Below are positions 27,194 to 36,039 of a DNA stretch of 64,000 nucleotides, piece after piece. The stretch covers positions 1-64,000 of the forward strand of contig JAUJOQ010000004.1 of the NCBI GenBank assembly GCA_030447725.1, in the 5' to 3' direction. The first letter of the stretch is position 1. The number at the start of each line of letters is the position of its first letter. This DNA comes from Thermoleophilaceae bacterium. GTDB taxonomy: Bacteria > Actinomycetota > Thermoleophilia > Solirubrobacterales > Thermoleophilaceae. A model generated the notes under the pieces. It worked only from the letters and a program-made list of their open reading frames with translations. It was not told where the DNA came from and searched no databases. The position numbers and the translations under genes were made by a program.

Positions 27194-28144
27194 ATGCCGA
27201 CGTCTCTGGTCACCGGCGGCGCCGGCTTCCTCGGGTCTCACCTGTGCGACTACCTCCTGGCGCGCGGTCACCGAGTCATCTGCGTGGACAATCTCGAGAC
27301 CGGGTCGCTCAACAACATCGAGCACCTCGACGACGGCCACGACTTCGAGTTCCGGATGGTCGACATCACCTCGCACTTCGAGGTGGAGGAGGCGATCGAC
27401 TTCGTCTACCACATGGCGTCCCCCGCGAGTCCGATCGACTATGCCCGCCTGCCCCTGCACACACTCAAGGTGGGCGCCTACGGGACCCACAACGCGCTCG
27501 GCCTGGCGAAGGCCAAGCGTGCGCGCTTTCTGATCGCCTCAACATCCGAGGTCTACGGCGACCCGCTGGTGCACCCCCAGCCAGAGACCTACTGGGGCAA
27601 CGTCAACCCGATCGGGCCACGAGGCGTGTATGACGAGGCCAAGCGCTACGCGGAGGCGCTGACGATGGCCTACCTGCGTCAACAGGGCGTGAACACCTCC
27701 ATATCGAGAATATTCAATACCTTTGGCCCGAAGATGCGAGAAAACGATGGCCGGGCGATCCCTGCCTTCATGGGCCAGGCCTTGAGGGGGCGGCCGCTCA
27801 CGGTCTTCGGTGACGGTTCTCAGACACGCAGCTTCTGTTACGCCGACGACCTGATTCGGGGTCTGGTAGCCCTGGCGGAGTCGGATGTGCACGAGCCGGT
27901 CAACATCGGCAACCCAAACGAGATGTCGCTGCTCGAGATGGCCGAGCGCATCATCGAGCTCACCGGCAGCACTTCGGAGATCGTCTACGAGGCGCTGCCC
28001 ATCGACGACCCCCAGGTGCGCCAGCCCGACATCAGCAGGGCCAAGGCGCTGCTGGGATGGGAGCCGGAGATCGAAGTGAGCGAGGGCCTGCGCAGGACCA
28101 TCGAGTACTACAGCGATCGGCTCGGGCCCGCAGCCCCGGCCTGA
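27194..28144 (+). CDS. UDP-glucuronate decarboxylase-like NAD-dependent epimerase
   Basis: 316-residue short-chain dehydrogenase/reductase of the extended type. The nucleotide motif [11 protein letters not shown] is at the N-terminus, and the catalytic triad is seen in [11 protein letters not shown] (Ser/Tyr) and [12 protein letters not shown] (Tyr/Lys near residue 146). The [11 protein letters not shown] and [14 protein letters not shown] segments are typical of UDP-glucuronic acid decarboxylase (UDP-xylose synthase). ATG 27194. UDP-xylose would be a plausible donor for the polysaccharide locus starting 1.2 kb downstream. Alternative: another UDP-sugar 4-epimerase or dehydratase. Confidence 0.85.
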   Translation: MPTSLVTGGAGFLGSHLCDYLLARGHRVICVDNLETGSLNNIEHLDDGHDFEFRMVDITSHFEVEEAIDFVYHMASPASPIDYARLPLHTLKVGAYGTHNALGLAKAKRARFLIASTSEVYGDPLVHPQPETYWGNVNPIGPRGVYDEAKRYAEALTMAYLRQQGVNTSISRIFNTFGPKMRENDGRAIPAFMGQALRGRPLTVFGDGSQTRSFCYADDLIRGLVALAESDVHEPVNIGNPNEMSLLEMAERIIELTGSTSEIVYEALPIDDPQVRQPDISRAKALLGWEPEIEVSEGLRRTIEYYSDRLGPAAPA

Positions 28145-28440
28145 TGAGCGCCGAGGCCAAGAACCTCGAGGCGATCGTGAAGGCGATCGACCAGCACGAC
28201 CGCAGTTGCGAGTACCCGGCCGTGGCCGTGCGCATGAACCCCTTCGAGGTCGAGCGCCTGGGGTGGGACACCATCCGCGGACTGCCGATCCACTCCGACG
28301 AGCGGATCGGCACCGGACGGTTCGAGGTCGTGTGCGGCGGCGATGAGACGCCCGGACTCGAGGAGGAGGAGACGGTGGAGGCCGTGGCCGAGCAGGAGAT
28401 GGTCATACCCTTGGAGCCGGCGGCTCCCGGACGCGGTTGA
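28144..28440 (+). CDS. Hypothetical protein
   Basis: 98-residue acidic protein with no recognised domain. The middle has AVRMNPFEVERLGWDTIRG followed by GTGRFEVVCGGDETPG, and the tail is Glu-rich. ATG 28144 overlaps the epimerase stop by one base (TGATG), so it is translationally coupled and perhaps functionally linked. Confidence 0.6.
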   Translation: MSAEAKNLEAIVKAIDQHDRSCEYPAVAVRMNPFEVERLGWDTIRGLPIHSDERIGTGRFEVVCGGDETPGLEEEETVEAVAEQEMVIPLEPAAPGRG

Positions 28441-28492
28441 CCGAACGCCCCCGCGATGGCGGCCGCCCCGCCGGTACACTCGGGCTCGCCTT

Positions 28493-28566
28493 GGTGGGCG
28501 TAGCTCAGTTGGTAGAGCTCCTGGTTGTGGTCCAGGCGGTCGCGGGTTCGAGTCCCGTCGCTCACC
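28493..28566 (+). tRNA. tRNA-His (GTG)
   Basis: Cloverleaf with an encoded G-1 opposite C73: 5' G-GTGGGCG pairs with 3' CGCTCAC-C. Anticodon stem CCTGG/CCAGG around loop TTGTGGT gives GTG. CCA not encoded. Confidence 0.95.
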
Positions 28567-28603
28567 CTCAAGAGTCTCTGCAAGCCCTGTAGGGTCTGTC
28601 CAC

Positions 28604-29143
28604 ATGCCAGGCGTTCGCGTTCTCGTGGCCGTGGTGATCAGCTTTGCAGTGATTGCTGCGGCCGCACCGCCTGGAGAAGCGTCGACGCTCAGGCCCTCGT
28701 CGAAGGTTTCAACCGCCGGCCTTGGCCCGGTGAAGATCGGCATGACCGTACGTCGAGCGCAGCGCGCCGGCCAGGTCGATCTGGTGTCGCAGGGTCCCGG
28801 ATTGGGCGACTGCCGGTACGTCCGCCCGCGCAACAAGCGCATCCGCGCAAGCTTCATGGTCATCAAAGGGCGTATCGCCCGGGTCGACGTGGCCCGGCGC
28901 GGAATGGAGACCCCGAGCGGCTTCACGGTCGGGACACGCGCACGAGCCGTCCGTGCGGCGTTCGGCGATCGCCTCCGCGTCACTCGGCACGAGTATGACC
29001 CGGACGGTGCCTACCTCGAGTTTGTTCCCCGCGACCGCGCCGAGGCCGGTCGCCGCGTGGTGTTCGAGACTGACGGCAGCCGCGTGACCTACATTCGCGC
29101 AGGCAGGCTGCCGGAGGTGCGGTACGTCGAAGGATGCGCCTAA
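28604..29143 (+). CDS. Secreted hypothetical protein
   Basis: 179-residue exported protein. Signal peptide VLVAVVISFAVIAAAAPPGEAS precedes a mixed alpha/beta domain with TAGLGPVKIGMTVRRAQRAG, a segment seen in several small actinobacterial lipid or cell-wall-associated proteins, and a single pair of Cys near GDCRYV and the end. ATG 28604 supplies the signal. Function unknown. A 225-bp gap follows with no visible gene. Confidence 0.65.
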   Translation: MPGVRVLVAVVISFAVIAAAAPPGEASTLRPSSKVSTAGLGPVKIGMTVRRAQRAGQVDLVSQGPGLGDCRYVRPRNKRIRASFMVIKGRIARVDVARRGMETPSGFTVGTRARAVRAAFGDRLRVTRHEYDPDGAYLEFVPRDRAEAGRRVVFETDGSRVTYIRAGRLPEVRYVEGCA

Positions 29144-29368
29144 GAGTTTCGGGCTGCGATGCTGGGCCAGAGTCGACCTGCGGAGCTTAAGCGGGGAGGG
29201 AAACACAAAGACGTGGCAGTGGCCTAGGGCGAGGCGAGGGCCGATCGCCGGCCGGACCGTGATAGGCCCTTAGGCTCATTTTCTGCTGGATTTTGGGTAA
29301 TGCGTAGCCTGTCGGGTGCACCCGCTCGCTGAGAGTCCCCGTTACTCGCCCGCCCGCCGCTCGCGATC

Positions 29369-30898
29369 TTGAACCAGAACCACGACACCGTCTCTTACGA
29401 GCAGCTGCTTCACGTCCTGCGGCGCCGGTGGTGGGTCATCGCGCAACTTTTGGTGGTGGGGGCAGCGGTCGGGGTGGCGCTTGCACTGTCCTCGCCGCAA
29501 CGCTACGAGGCGACGGCGACCGTGCTGATCGAGTCCGGGTCTGGGGACGCCTCCACGGGCGATGCTGATCAGGGCGGGCTAAGCACCGCCGCCGCCGCGC
29601 GGCTGGTCCGCACGCGGGGGGTCGCCGACCGGGTGAGGCGCGAGCTGGGTGACAAGCGGTCAGCCGAAGATCTACTGGGCGTCGTCTCGGCGGAAGCTGA
29701 CGAGAACGGGACCTTCGTCAACGTCATCGCCCGCGACGAGAGTGCCTCGGGAGCGGCCCGGCTCGCCAACGCCTTCGCCGACCAGTTCATTGCCGTCCGC
29801 GCCGAGAGCGTCGGCGCACGCGTTCAGCGCGCGATCGAGGCGGGGGAGCGGCGGCTCGCGCGGCTGCCGCGCGGCAGCCGCGAACGCTCCGGCCTCAGCG
29901 CGGAGGTAGCGGAACTGCGCGCAACCGCTGTTCTCCGCGGGATCGACGCCGAGGTCATCGACCCGGCGGTTCCCGGCTCGGTCCAGACTGGAGGCACGCC
30001 CCTGCGCTACGGCGTGATCGGCGGCACCCTCGGTCTGCTGCTCGGACTGGTCGTCGCGTTCTCCCTCGAGTCACTCGACCCCCGGGTACGCCGCCTCGAG
30101 GAGCTGAGGAGCCTGGTCGGCGCCCCGCAGCTCGCCGCGACGACCGCCCTCGACCTGCGTCCCGGCAGGCGCAAGAAGCCACTGGTGCTGAGGGCGCGGC
30201 GCGAGCCCTTCGAGCACCTGCGGGGGGCGCTGCTCGTGCGAAGCGGCGAGCAGGGGCTGCAACGGATCATCGTCACGAGCCCGACCGACCGGAAGGAGGG
30301 CAAGACCGCTGTCGCGGCGAATCTCGCCGTCTCGCTCGCCCGCTTGGGCCTGCGCGTATGCGCCGTCGACGCCGACCTGCGCCAGTCGGGGCTCGCAGCG
30401 CACTTCGGCCTCGACGATACGGCAACCGGGCTCGCCGACGCGATTCGCGGGGCGCCGGTGCAGGACGCGATCCAGCGCTTTACCGTACCGGCGGACGCTG
30501 GCGATAACGGGAGCGCACCGCAGGAGCCGATGGAGATCAACGTGGTGGCGGCCGGCAGCAGGAAAGAGGCCGCCGCCGAGCTCTTGGCCGGCGAGCGCAC
30601 GGAGGAGGTCCTCGATGGCCTCGGCCGCGATCACGAAGTCGTGATCCTCGACTGTGCACCCCTTCTCGCCGTAAGCGACGCCTTCCCTCTGCTCGGGCGA
30701 GCCTCGGGCACGATCCTCGTCGTGCGCCAAGCTCACACGCCGCGCCGCGCCGTCGTCCGCGCCGCGGATGTGGTTGCCGACGCTCAGGGCACCATGCTCG
30801 GCATCGTGGCGACGGGCGTCCCGAAGGGTGAGCTCGTGGCCGAGGGCTACGGTCCGGGACGCTCCTCCGCTCCGGCGGAGCCCGGCCGTGTCACCTGA
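29369..30898 (+). CDS. Polysaccharide copolymerase with BY-kinase domain (Wzc/CpsD-like)
   Basis: 509-residue inner-membrane protein controlling polysaccharide chain length and export. An N-terminal Wzz domain has a first helix (AQLLVVGAAVGVALALS) and a second near residue 215 (YGVIGGTLGLLLGLVVAFSL). The C-terminal cytosolic BY-kinase has a degenerate Walker A (KEGKTAVAANLAVSLARLG), Walker A' VCAVDADLRQS and Walker B VVILDCAPLL. The tail has a single Tyr (EGYGPG) rather than a Tyr cluster, so autophosphorylation may be weak. TTG 29369 heads the rightward glycan operon. Confidence 0.88.
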   Translation: MNQNHDTVSYEQLLHVLRRRWWVIAQLLVVGAAVGVALALSSPQRYEATATVLIESGSGDASTGDADQGGLSTAAAARLVRTRGVADRVRRELGDKRSAEDLLGVVSAEADENGTFVNVIARDESASGAARLANAFADQFIAVRAESVGARVQRAIEAGERRLARLPRGSRERSGLSAEVAELRATAVLRGIDAEVIDPAVPGSVQTGGTPLRYGVIGGTLGLLLGLVVAFSLESLDPRVRRLEELRSLVGAPQLAATTALDLRPGRRKKPLVLRARREPFEHLRGALLVRSGEQGLQRIIVTSPTDRKEGKTAVAANLAVSLARLGLRVCAVDADLRQSGLAAHFGLDDTATGLADAIRGAPVQDAIQRFTVPADAGDNGSAPQEPMEINVVAAGSRKEAAAELLAGERTEEVLDGLGRDHEVVILDCAPLLAVSDAFPLLGRASGTILVVRQAHTPRRAVVRAADVVADAQGTMLGIVATGVPKGELVAEGYGPGRSSAPAEPGRVT

Positions 30899-32048
30899 GC
30901 GGAGTTTGCGCGTCCTGCTCATACCAAGCGCGTACTACCCGCACACGGGAGGAATCGAGGAGACGACGCGCCGGCTGGCGCTCGAGCTCGGGGAGCGCGG
31001 CCACCAGGCGATGGTGCTGACGAACCGCTGGCCTTCGCAGACCTCTCCGCGGGAGGTGCTGGATGGCGTGAGCGTGCGGCGGCTTTCCCTCGAGCTCCCC
31101 GCGCGTCGCCCTGGCACGGCGGCACGGTTTGCCGGGGTCGCCCCCCGATCGGCCGCCCGGCTGCTGCGCGTGGCATCCGCCTTCCGGCCGCACGTCGTCC
31201 ACGTTCATGGAGCCGGCCCCAACGCCGTCTACGTCGCGGCGCTACGACGGCTGATACGGGCGCCGATCGTCTTCAGCGCGCATGGCGAGTTTCGCAACGA
31301 TGCGCATGCGGTGCTGGAGCGCTCGCGGCCGATGCGCTGGGCCCTGCAGGTCCTGCTGCGCCATGCGGCGGCCGTGACGGCGCCCTCGCGCGTCGTGCTC
31401 GAGGAGCTTCGCGCGGAGCTCGATCTTCTCGCCCCGGCCACCGTGCTGCCGAACGCGGTGGATCTAGCCGAGTTCGAGATCGCTCCTCCCGCGCCAGATC
31501 CGCTGGGCCCATATCTATTCACCGCCGGGCGGCTCGTCGAGCAGAAGGGCATCGATCTGCTGCTGCGGGCATATGCGCAGGCCCGGGGCCAGCTCGGCGC
31601 TCAGAGGCTGGTGATCGCGGGCGATGGCCCAGAGGGCGAGATGCTTGCTCGGCTGGCGACAGACCTCGGTCTCGACGGAGAGGTCTCCTTCACCGGTGCG
31701 GTGGGCAGACGCCGCCTCGCGGAGCTGATGCGCGGTGCCGAGGCATTCGCCTTTCCGTCGCGGCGCGAGGCGTTCGGCATCGCCCTGCTCGAGGCGATGG
31801 CGGCGGGCACGCCGGCGATAGCGGCGCAGGTCGGTGGCATCCCGGAGTTCGCCCGCGACGGTGAGAACGCGCTGCTCGTCCCGCCCGAGGACCCCGGGGC
31901 ACTGGCCGCGGCCCTGGTCCGCCTGGCGGGCGACGGCGAGCTTCGCTCCCGGCTCGCCGACGGGGGTCGCGCGCAGGCCGCGCTTCACTCCTGGGGCCTC
32001 GTCGCGCCACGCTACGAGGAGCTGTATCGGAGCATCGCCGGTGAATGA
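30888..32048 (+). CDS. Glycosyltransferase family 4
   Basis: 386-residue GT-B enzyme adding a sugar to the undecaprenyl-linked glycan. Landmarks are IPSAYYPHTGGIEETTRRLA at the N-terminal acceptor side, FTAGRLVEQKGIDLLLRAYA in the donor domain and the sugar-nucleotide motif FGIALLEAMAAGTPAIA. The GTG start overlaps the Wzc-like gene by 11 bp. Donor and linkage unknown. Confidence 0.88.
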   Translation: MSPERSLRVLLIPSAYYPHTGGIEETTRRLALELGERGHQAMVLTNRWPSQTSPREVLDGVSVRRLSLELPARRPGTAARFAGVAPRSAARLLRVASAFRPHVVHVHGAGPNAVYVAALRRLIRAPIVFSAHGEFRNDAHAVLERSRPMRWALQVLLRHAAAVTAPSRVVLEELRAELDLLAPATVLPNAVDLAEFEIAPPAPDPLGPYLFTAGRLVEQKGIDLLLRAYAQARGQLGAQRLVIAGDGPEGEMLARLATDLGLDGEVSFTGAVGRRRLAELMRGAEAFAFPSRREAFGIALLEAMAAGTPAIAAQVGGIPEFARDGENALLVPPEDPGALAAALVRLAGDGELRSRLADGGRAQAALHSWGLVAPRYEELYRSIAGE

Positions 32049-34038
32049 GCCCGGTCCGGGGCGGCTTCCGGACTGGCTGGTGATCGGCCAGGAGGACTGG
32101 GACGAGGTCGAGCGCCGCAACCAGCTCCTCGTCCGGGCCCTCGCCGAGCGCCATCCCCGCAGCCGCTTCCTGTTCGCCGAGCTGCCGCTGCGCCCGCGCT
32201 CCATGCTCCACTGGCGGCCGCCGCGCCCGCGCCGGGTGGCCGCGAACATCTGGTGCGTGCGTGCGGTCCGGCCCCTGCCGGGCGCCGGACGGCCCGGCCG
32301 GCTCAGCGACCGGATGGAGGCGGCCCAGCTCCGGCGGGCGCTGCGGGCGCTGGGGATCGAGCGGCCGGCGCTGTGGACTCAGGACCCGCGTGCAGCGGCG
32401 CTGGTCGAGCTGCTCCCCGCGCAGCGGCTCGTCTACGACCTCACCGACGACTGGGCCGCGTTCGAGTCCGACCCCGCCCGCCGCATCGCCGTCAAAGAGC
32501 GGATTGAGCAACTCGGCGCGCGCGCCGAGCTCGTGTTCGCCTGCTCCCGGCCGCTCGAATCCGCCGCGCGCGCGTGGAGCGATCGTGTCGAGTACCTGCC
32601 CAACGCGGTCGAGCCCCCGGGCCTCGCCGCGACGCCGCCCGCCGACCTCGGCGCCCTCGCCCGCCCGCTGCTCGGCTACGCCGGCACGCTTCACTCCTCG
32701 CGGCTCGACGTCCAGCTGCTCGCGCGTGCGGCCGAGTTGCGCCGTTCCTGGTCGTTCGTGCTGCTCGGTCCCGACCAGCTCGACCCGGGGGACCGCGAGC
32801 GACTGCTCGGGCTGCCGAACGTCCATCACCTCGGGGTGCGCCCGCATGCGGCCGTGCGCGCCTACCTCGAGGCGTTCGATGTCTGCGTACTTCCGAACCG
32901 CGTCACCGAGTTCACGCGCAGCCTCGATCCGCTCAAGCTCTACGAGTACCTGGCCGCCGGGCGGCCGGTGGTGACGACGCCGGCCGGCAACAGCCCGGAC
33001 CTCGAGCGCCACCTCGCCTGTGCCGCCACGCCCGAGGAGCTGGTCGCCGAGGCCGAGCGCCTGCTCACGGAGGACAGCACGGAGCGGGCATCCGCACGCC
33101 GCGCCGCCGTGGCCGATGCGACATGGGAGGCGCGCGCGTGCGACATCGAGCGCGCACTGGGGGCGCAGCCCCCGCCGGCCGGGGACGCCCGCGTCTGCGC
33201 GGTGATCGTGAGCTACAACACGCGGGAGCTGCTCGAGCGCTGCCTCTCCGACCTCCGCGCGCAGGCGGACGTGGACCTCCGTGCGATCGTGGTCGACAAC
33301 GCCTCCGCGGACGCGAGCGCCGAGCTGGTGCGGGAGCGGTTCCCGGAGGTGGAGTTGATCGAGCTAGAGGAGAACGCCGGCTTCGCGCGCGCCAACAACC
33401 TCGCCTTCGAGCGCTGCACGGGCGAGTACGTGCTGCTTCTGAACTCGGACGCCTTCCTGGCCCTGGGCGCGATCGCGGAGCTGGTCGCGGCGGCCAGGCG
33501 CCATCCGCGCGCCGGCGCGGTCGGCCCGCGCCTGCTCAACCCCGATCGCACCCTCCAGCGTTCGGCTTGGCCGTTCCCGCGCGTCGGGCGGCTCATGCTC
33601 GAGGCGTTCATGCTCCACCGGCCCCTGCGGCGGCTGGGGCTGCTCGAAGACCTCGGCACCTGGGCCCACGACGAGGAACGGCCGGTGGACTTCCTGATCG
33701 GCGCCTGCTTGCTCCTGCGCCGGGATGCCCTCGACGAGGTCGGCGGCTTCGACGAGGACTTCTGGCTTTATGGGGAGGAGGCGGACCTGCAGCGTCGCCT
33801 CTACGACAGCGGGTGGGAGGTCGTGTTCACGCCGAGGACCACGACCGAGCACGTAGGCGGCGCGTCGTCGTCAGTGTCGCTCACGCGCCTGCGCCACTTC
33901 TACTCCGGTCAGCGCCGGTTCTTGACCAAGCACGGCGGTCGGCTGGCGTGGCCGCTGGCCCGCCTCGCCCTGCTCATCGGCTCCCTGCTGCGCGGGCGCT
34001 GGAGCGCCGCTCGCGTGGCCGTGGAGCGGCAGCGATGA
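32041..34038 (+). CDS. Two-domain glycosyltransferase fusion (GT-B plus GT2 GT-A)
   Basis: 665-residue protein joining two glycosyltransferases. The N-terminal domain (about residues 1-375) is GT-B, ending with LDPLKLYEYLAAGRPVVTTP. The C-terminal domain starts near residue 384 with CAVIVSYNTRELLERCL and AIVVDNASADASAELVRERF, with a DxD-like LLLNSDAFLALG and RRDALDEVGGFDEDFWLYGE, typical of GT2 rhamnosyltransferases. GTG 32041 overlaps the previous stop by 8 bp and the protein overlaps the next ATG by 4 bp. A fusion suggests two consecutive sugars are added by one polypeptide. Both domains retain motifs. Confidence 0.85.
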   Translation: MNEPGPGRLPDWLVIGQEDWDEVERRNQLLVRALAERHPRSRFLFAELPLRPRSMLHWRPPRPRRVAANIWCVRAVRPLPGAGRPGRLSDRMEAAQLRRALRALGIERPALWTQDPRAAALVELLPAQRLVYDLTDDWAAFESDPARRIAVKERIEQLGARAELVFACSRPLESAARAWSDRVEYLPNAVEPPGLAATPPADLGALARPLLGYAGTLHSSRLDVQLLARAAELRRSWSFVLLGPDQLDPGDRERLLGLPNVHHLGVRPHAAVRAYLEAFDVCVLPNRVTEFTRSLDPLKLYEYLAAGRPVVTTPAGNSPDLERHLACAATPEELVAEAERLLTEDSTERASARRAAVADATWEARACDIERALGAQPPPAGDARVCAVIVSYNTRELLERCLSDLRAQADVDLRAIVVDNASADASAELVRERFPEVELIELEENAGFARANNLAFERCTGEYVLLLNSDAFLALGAIAELVAAARRHPRAGAVGPRLLNPDRTLQRSAWPFPRVGRLMLEAFMLHRPLRRLGLLEDLGTWAHDEERPVDFLIGACLLLRRDALDEVGGFDEDFWLYGEEADLQRRLYDSGWEVVFTPRTTTEHVGGASSSVSLTRLRHFYSGQRRFLTKHGGRLAWPLARLALLIGSLLRGRWSAARVAVERQR

Positions 34039-35084
34039 AGGTCGCGATCGTCTCCGGCTCGCGCGGCCTGCAGCCGATGGGCCTGGAGTCCGCTGAACGA
34101 AACCTCCTCGGGGCGCTGCGAGCGAACAGCGGCGAAGTGACGCTCGACCTGCGCGTGGCCGGCGGGCGGTCGGCCTGTCGCTACGCGCGTTCGATGCGGG
34201 CGCGCTGGCATCCGGCACGGCCTGGGCGGATGCCGCGGCGTGCATGGCGCTCCGCGGACCTCGTGCACCTGATCGGCCTCGACTTGCCGCCGCCGCCCCG
34301 CGGCCCCTTTGTCGCGACTGTGCATGATCTCGCGGCTCTGCGCTTTCCCGACGAGGGCCGGCTGCCGGAGTGGGTGCCCGACATCGCCGCCCGTGCCGCC
34401 CGGCTTCTGACCCCCTCGCGGTTCACCGCCGGCGAGCTCGAGCAGCTGCTCGACGTCGGGCAGGAGAGGATCAGCGTGGTTCCAAACGGACCCGGCCATG
34501 AGGTGTCGCCGGCCACCGAGCCGCTGTCCGAGGATGACCTGGGCGCGCTGGGCGTGAGCACGCCGTTCGTGCTGCGCGTCGGGGGCTACACCCAGCGCAA
34601 GAACTTCCCGGTGCTGCTCGGCGCTTGGCCGGAGGTCCACCGGCGGACCGGCGGCTCGCTCGCGCTCGCGGGCCCGCCGCAGGCGTCGCGGGACGCCGCG
34701 CTTGCCGCAGCCGGCACTCTCGACGGCGTCGTGGCGCTCGACTACCTGCCGGCGGCGGTCGTGCCGCGGCTGCTGCGCGCCGCTTCGGCGCTCGTCTCGA
34801 CCTCGACCTACGAGGGCTTCGGCCTGCCACCGCTCGAGGCGATGGGGGCCGGCGTCCCCGTGGTGGCCGTCCGCTCGGCTGCGGTCGAGGAGGTCTGCGG
34901 CGAGGCGGCTCTGCTGGTAGACGACGAGCCGGGCGCGCTGGCGGAGGGAGTCATCCGTGTGCTAGAGGACGAGGCGCTGCGAGAGCGGCTTCGCTCCACG
35001 GGGCTCCGGCGCTCGGCATCGTTCAGCTGGCGGGAGGCGGCCGAGGCAGTAGTGGGCGCGTACCGCGAGGCCGTTGGCGCGTAG
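34035..35084 (+). CDS. Glycosyltransferase family 4
   Basis: 349-residue GT-B glycosyltransferase. Landmarks are VATVHDLAALRFPDEGRLPE, VLRVGGYTQRKNFPVLLGA and STYEGFGLPPLEAMGAGVPV, the EX7E-containing donor motif (EGFGLPPLE). ATG 34035 overlaps the upstream stop (ATGA). In the rightward EPS operon. Confidence 0.88.
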   Translation: MKVAIVSGSRGLQPMGLESAERNLLGALRANSGEVTLDLRVAGGRSACRYARSMRARWHPARPGRMPRRAWRSADLVHLIGLDLPPPPRGPFVATVHDLAALRFPDEGRLPEWVPDIAARAARLLTPSRFTAGELEQLLDVGQERISVVPNGPGHEVSPATEPLSEDDLGALGVSTPFVLRVGGYTQRKNFPVLLGAWPEVHRRTGGSLALAGPPQASRDAALAAAGTLDGVVALDYLPAAVVPRLLRAASALVSTSTYEGFGLPPLEAMGAGVPVVAVRSAAVEEVCGEAALLVDDEPGALAEGVIRVLEDEALRERLRSTGLRRSASFSWREAAEAVVGAYREAVGA

Positions 35085-35092
35085 CCTCGATC

Positions 35093-36031
35093 ATGGGGTC
35101 TTCCTCTCTCACCGTCGCGCTGTCTCCGCTCTGGGCAAGGGCCTACCTCGGCTACGAACGGCGGGTGCCCAACCACCCGGGCAAGCGAACGTTGCTTCGA
35201 CTGTTCCCGTGGACTGTCGCTCGCGTGCGCCCGCAGGCTTTTGGGTGGCGCATGGACAACGGCGCCTTGCTGGCGATCTCGCCGTTGGAGGGGCTCGCCT
35301 TCGCCTGGACGGTCGGTTGGACGTGCTTTCAGACCGGCCGCTGGGAGCCGCACGTCGAGCGCTGCATCCGGCAATTCCTGCGGCCGGGCGATACCGCCAT
35401 CGACATCGGGGCGAACCTCGGCTACTTCACGGCCGTCATGGCGCAGTCCGTGGGCGCAGGCGGCAGGGTCTGGTCCTTTGAGCCGGTTCCGCCGACCTTC
35501 GACCGCCTGCGGCTGTCCGCGTCTCTGAACCGCTTCCAGCAGGTCATACCGCTACCTCTCGCGCTCGGGGATTCCGACGGGACGGCGCAGATCGCGTTCG
35601 ATCCCCGCTTCGCCGGCAGCGCATCGTTTCACGCCGAATCGCAAGAGCCGGAGAGCGCCCCCCAACCCGTACGCGTCCGCCGGCTCGACGATCTCGTGGC
35701 TTCCGGCGAGGTCGGCCGTCCCGATCTGATCAAGATCGACGTCGAAGGGCACGAGCTCGCCGTAATCCGCGGCGCCCGACGGACGATCGCTCAGGCACAG
35801 CCCCACATCATCTTCGAGTACTCCCAGGCGCTCGCCGACCGCGGCGGCTGGACGCTGCCCGAGCTCGCCGATACGATCGCCTCCTGCGGCGCGTATCGCT
35901 TCTTCGAGATCGGCGACGATGACCTCTCTTCGATCCCCGATCTCATGACGTACGCCCCCGAGCCGGGCCGCTACGGTGCAGACCTACTGGCAGTGCCGGG
36001 GGCCAAACCCCCGTCCGGCGCGGCAGGATAG
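35093..36031 (+). CDS. FkbM-family methyltransferase
   Basis: 312-residue SAM-dependent methyltransferase that probably O-methylates a sugar of the glycan. SAM motif I is TAIDIGANLGYFTAVMAQSV, followed by VWSFEPVPPTFDRLRLSASL, and motif LIKIDVEGHELAVIRGARR of the FkbM family is present. ATG 35093 is chosen from the frame; upstream codons are not family-like. It is 8 bp after the previous gene. Confidence 0.88.
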   Translation: MGSSSLTVALSPLWARAYLGYERRVPNHPGKRTLLRLFPWTVARVRPQAFGWRMDNGALLAISPLEGLAFAWTVGWTCFQTGRWEPHVERCIRQFLRPGDTAIDIGANLGYFTAVMAQSVGAGGRVWSFEPVPPTFDRLRLSASLNRFQQVIPLPLALGDSDGTAQIAFDPRFAGSASFHAESQEPESAPQPVRVRRLDDLVASGEVGRPDLIKIDVEGHELAVIRGARRTIAQAQPHIIFEYSQALADRGGWTLPELADTIASCGAYRFFEIGDDDLSSIPDLMTYAPEPGRYGADLLAVPGAKPPSGAAG

Positions 36032-36039
36032 TTAGCGGC

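Noticed and set aside
29144-29368. Promoter of the EPS operon in the 225-bp gap
   Set aside because: The gap is where a promoter is expected, but no -35/-10 pair stands out and I will not name one.
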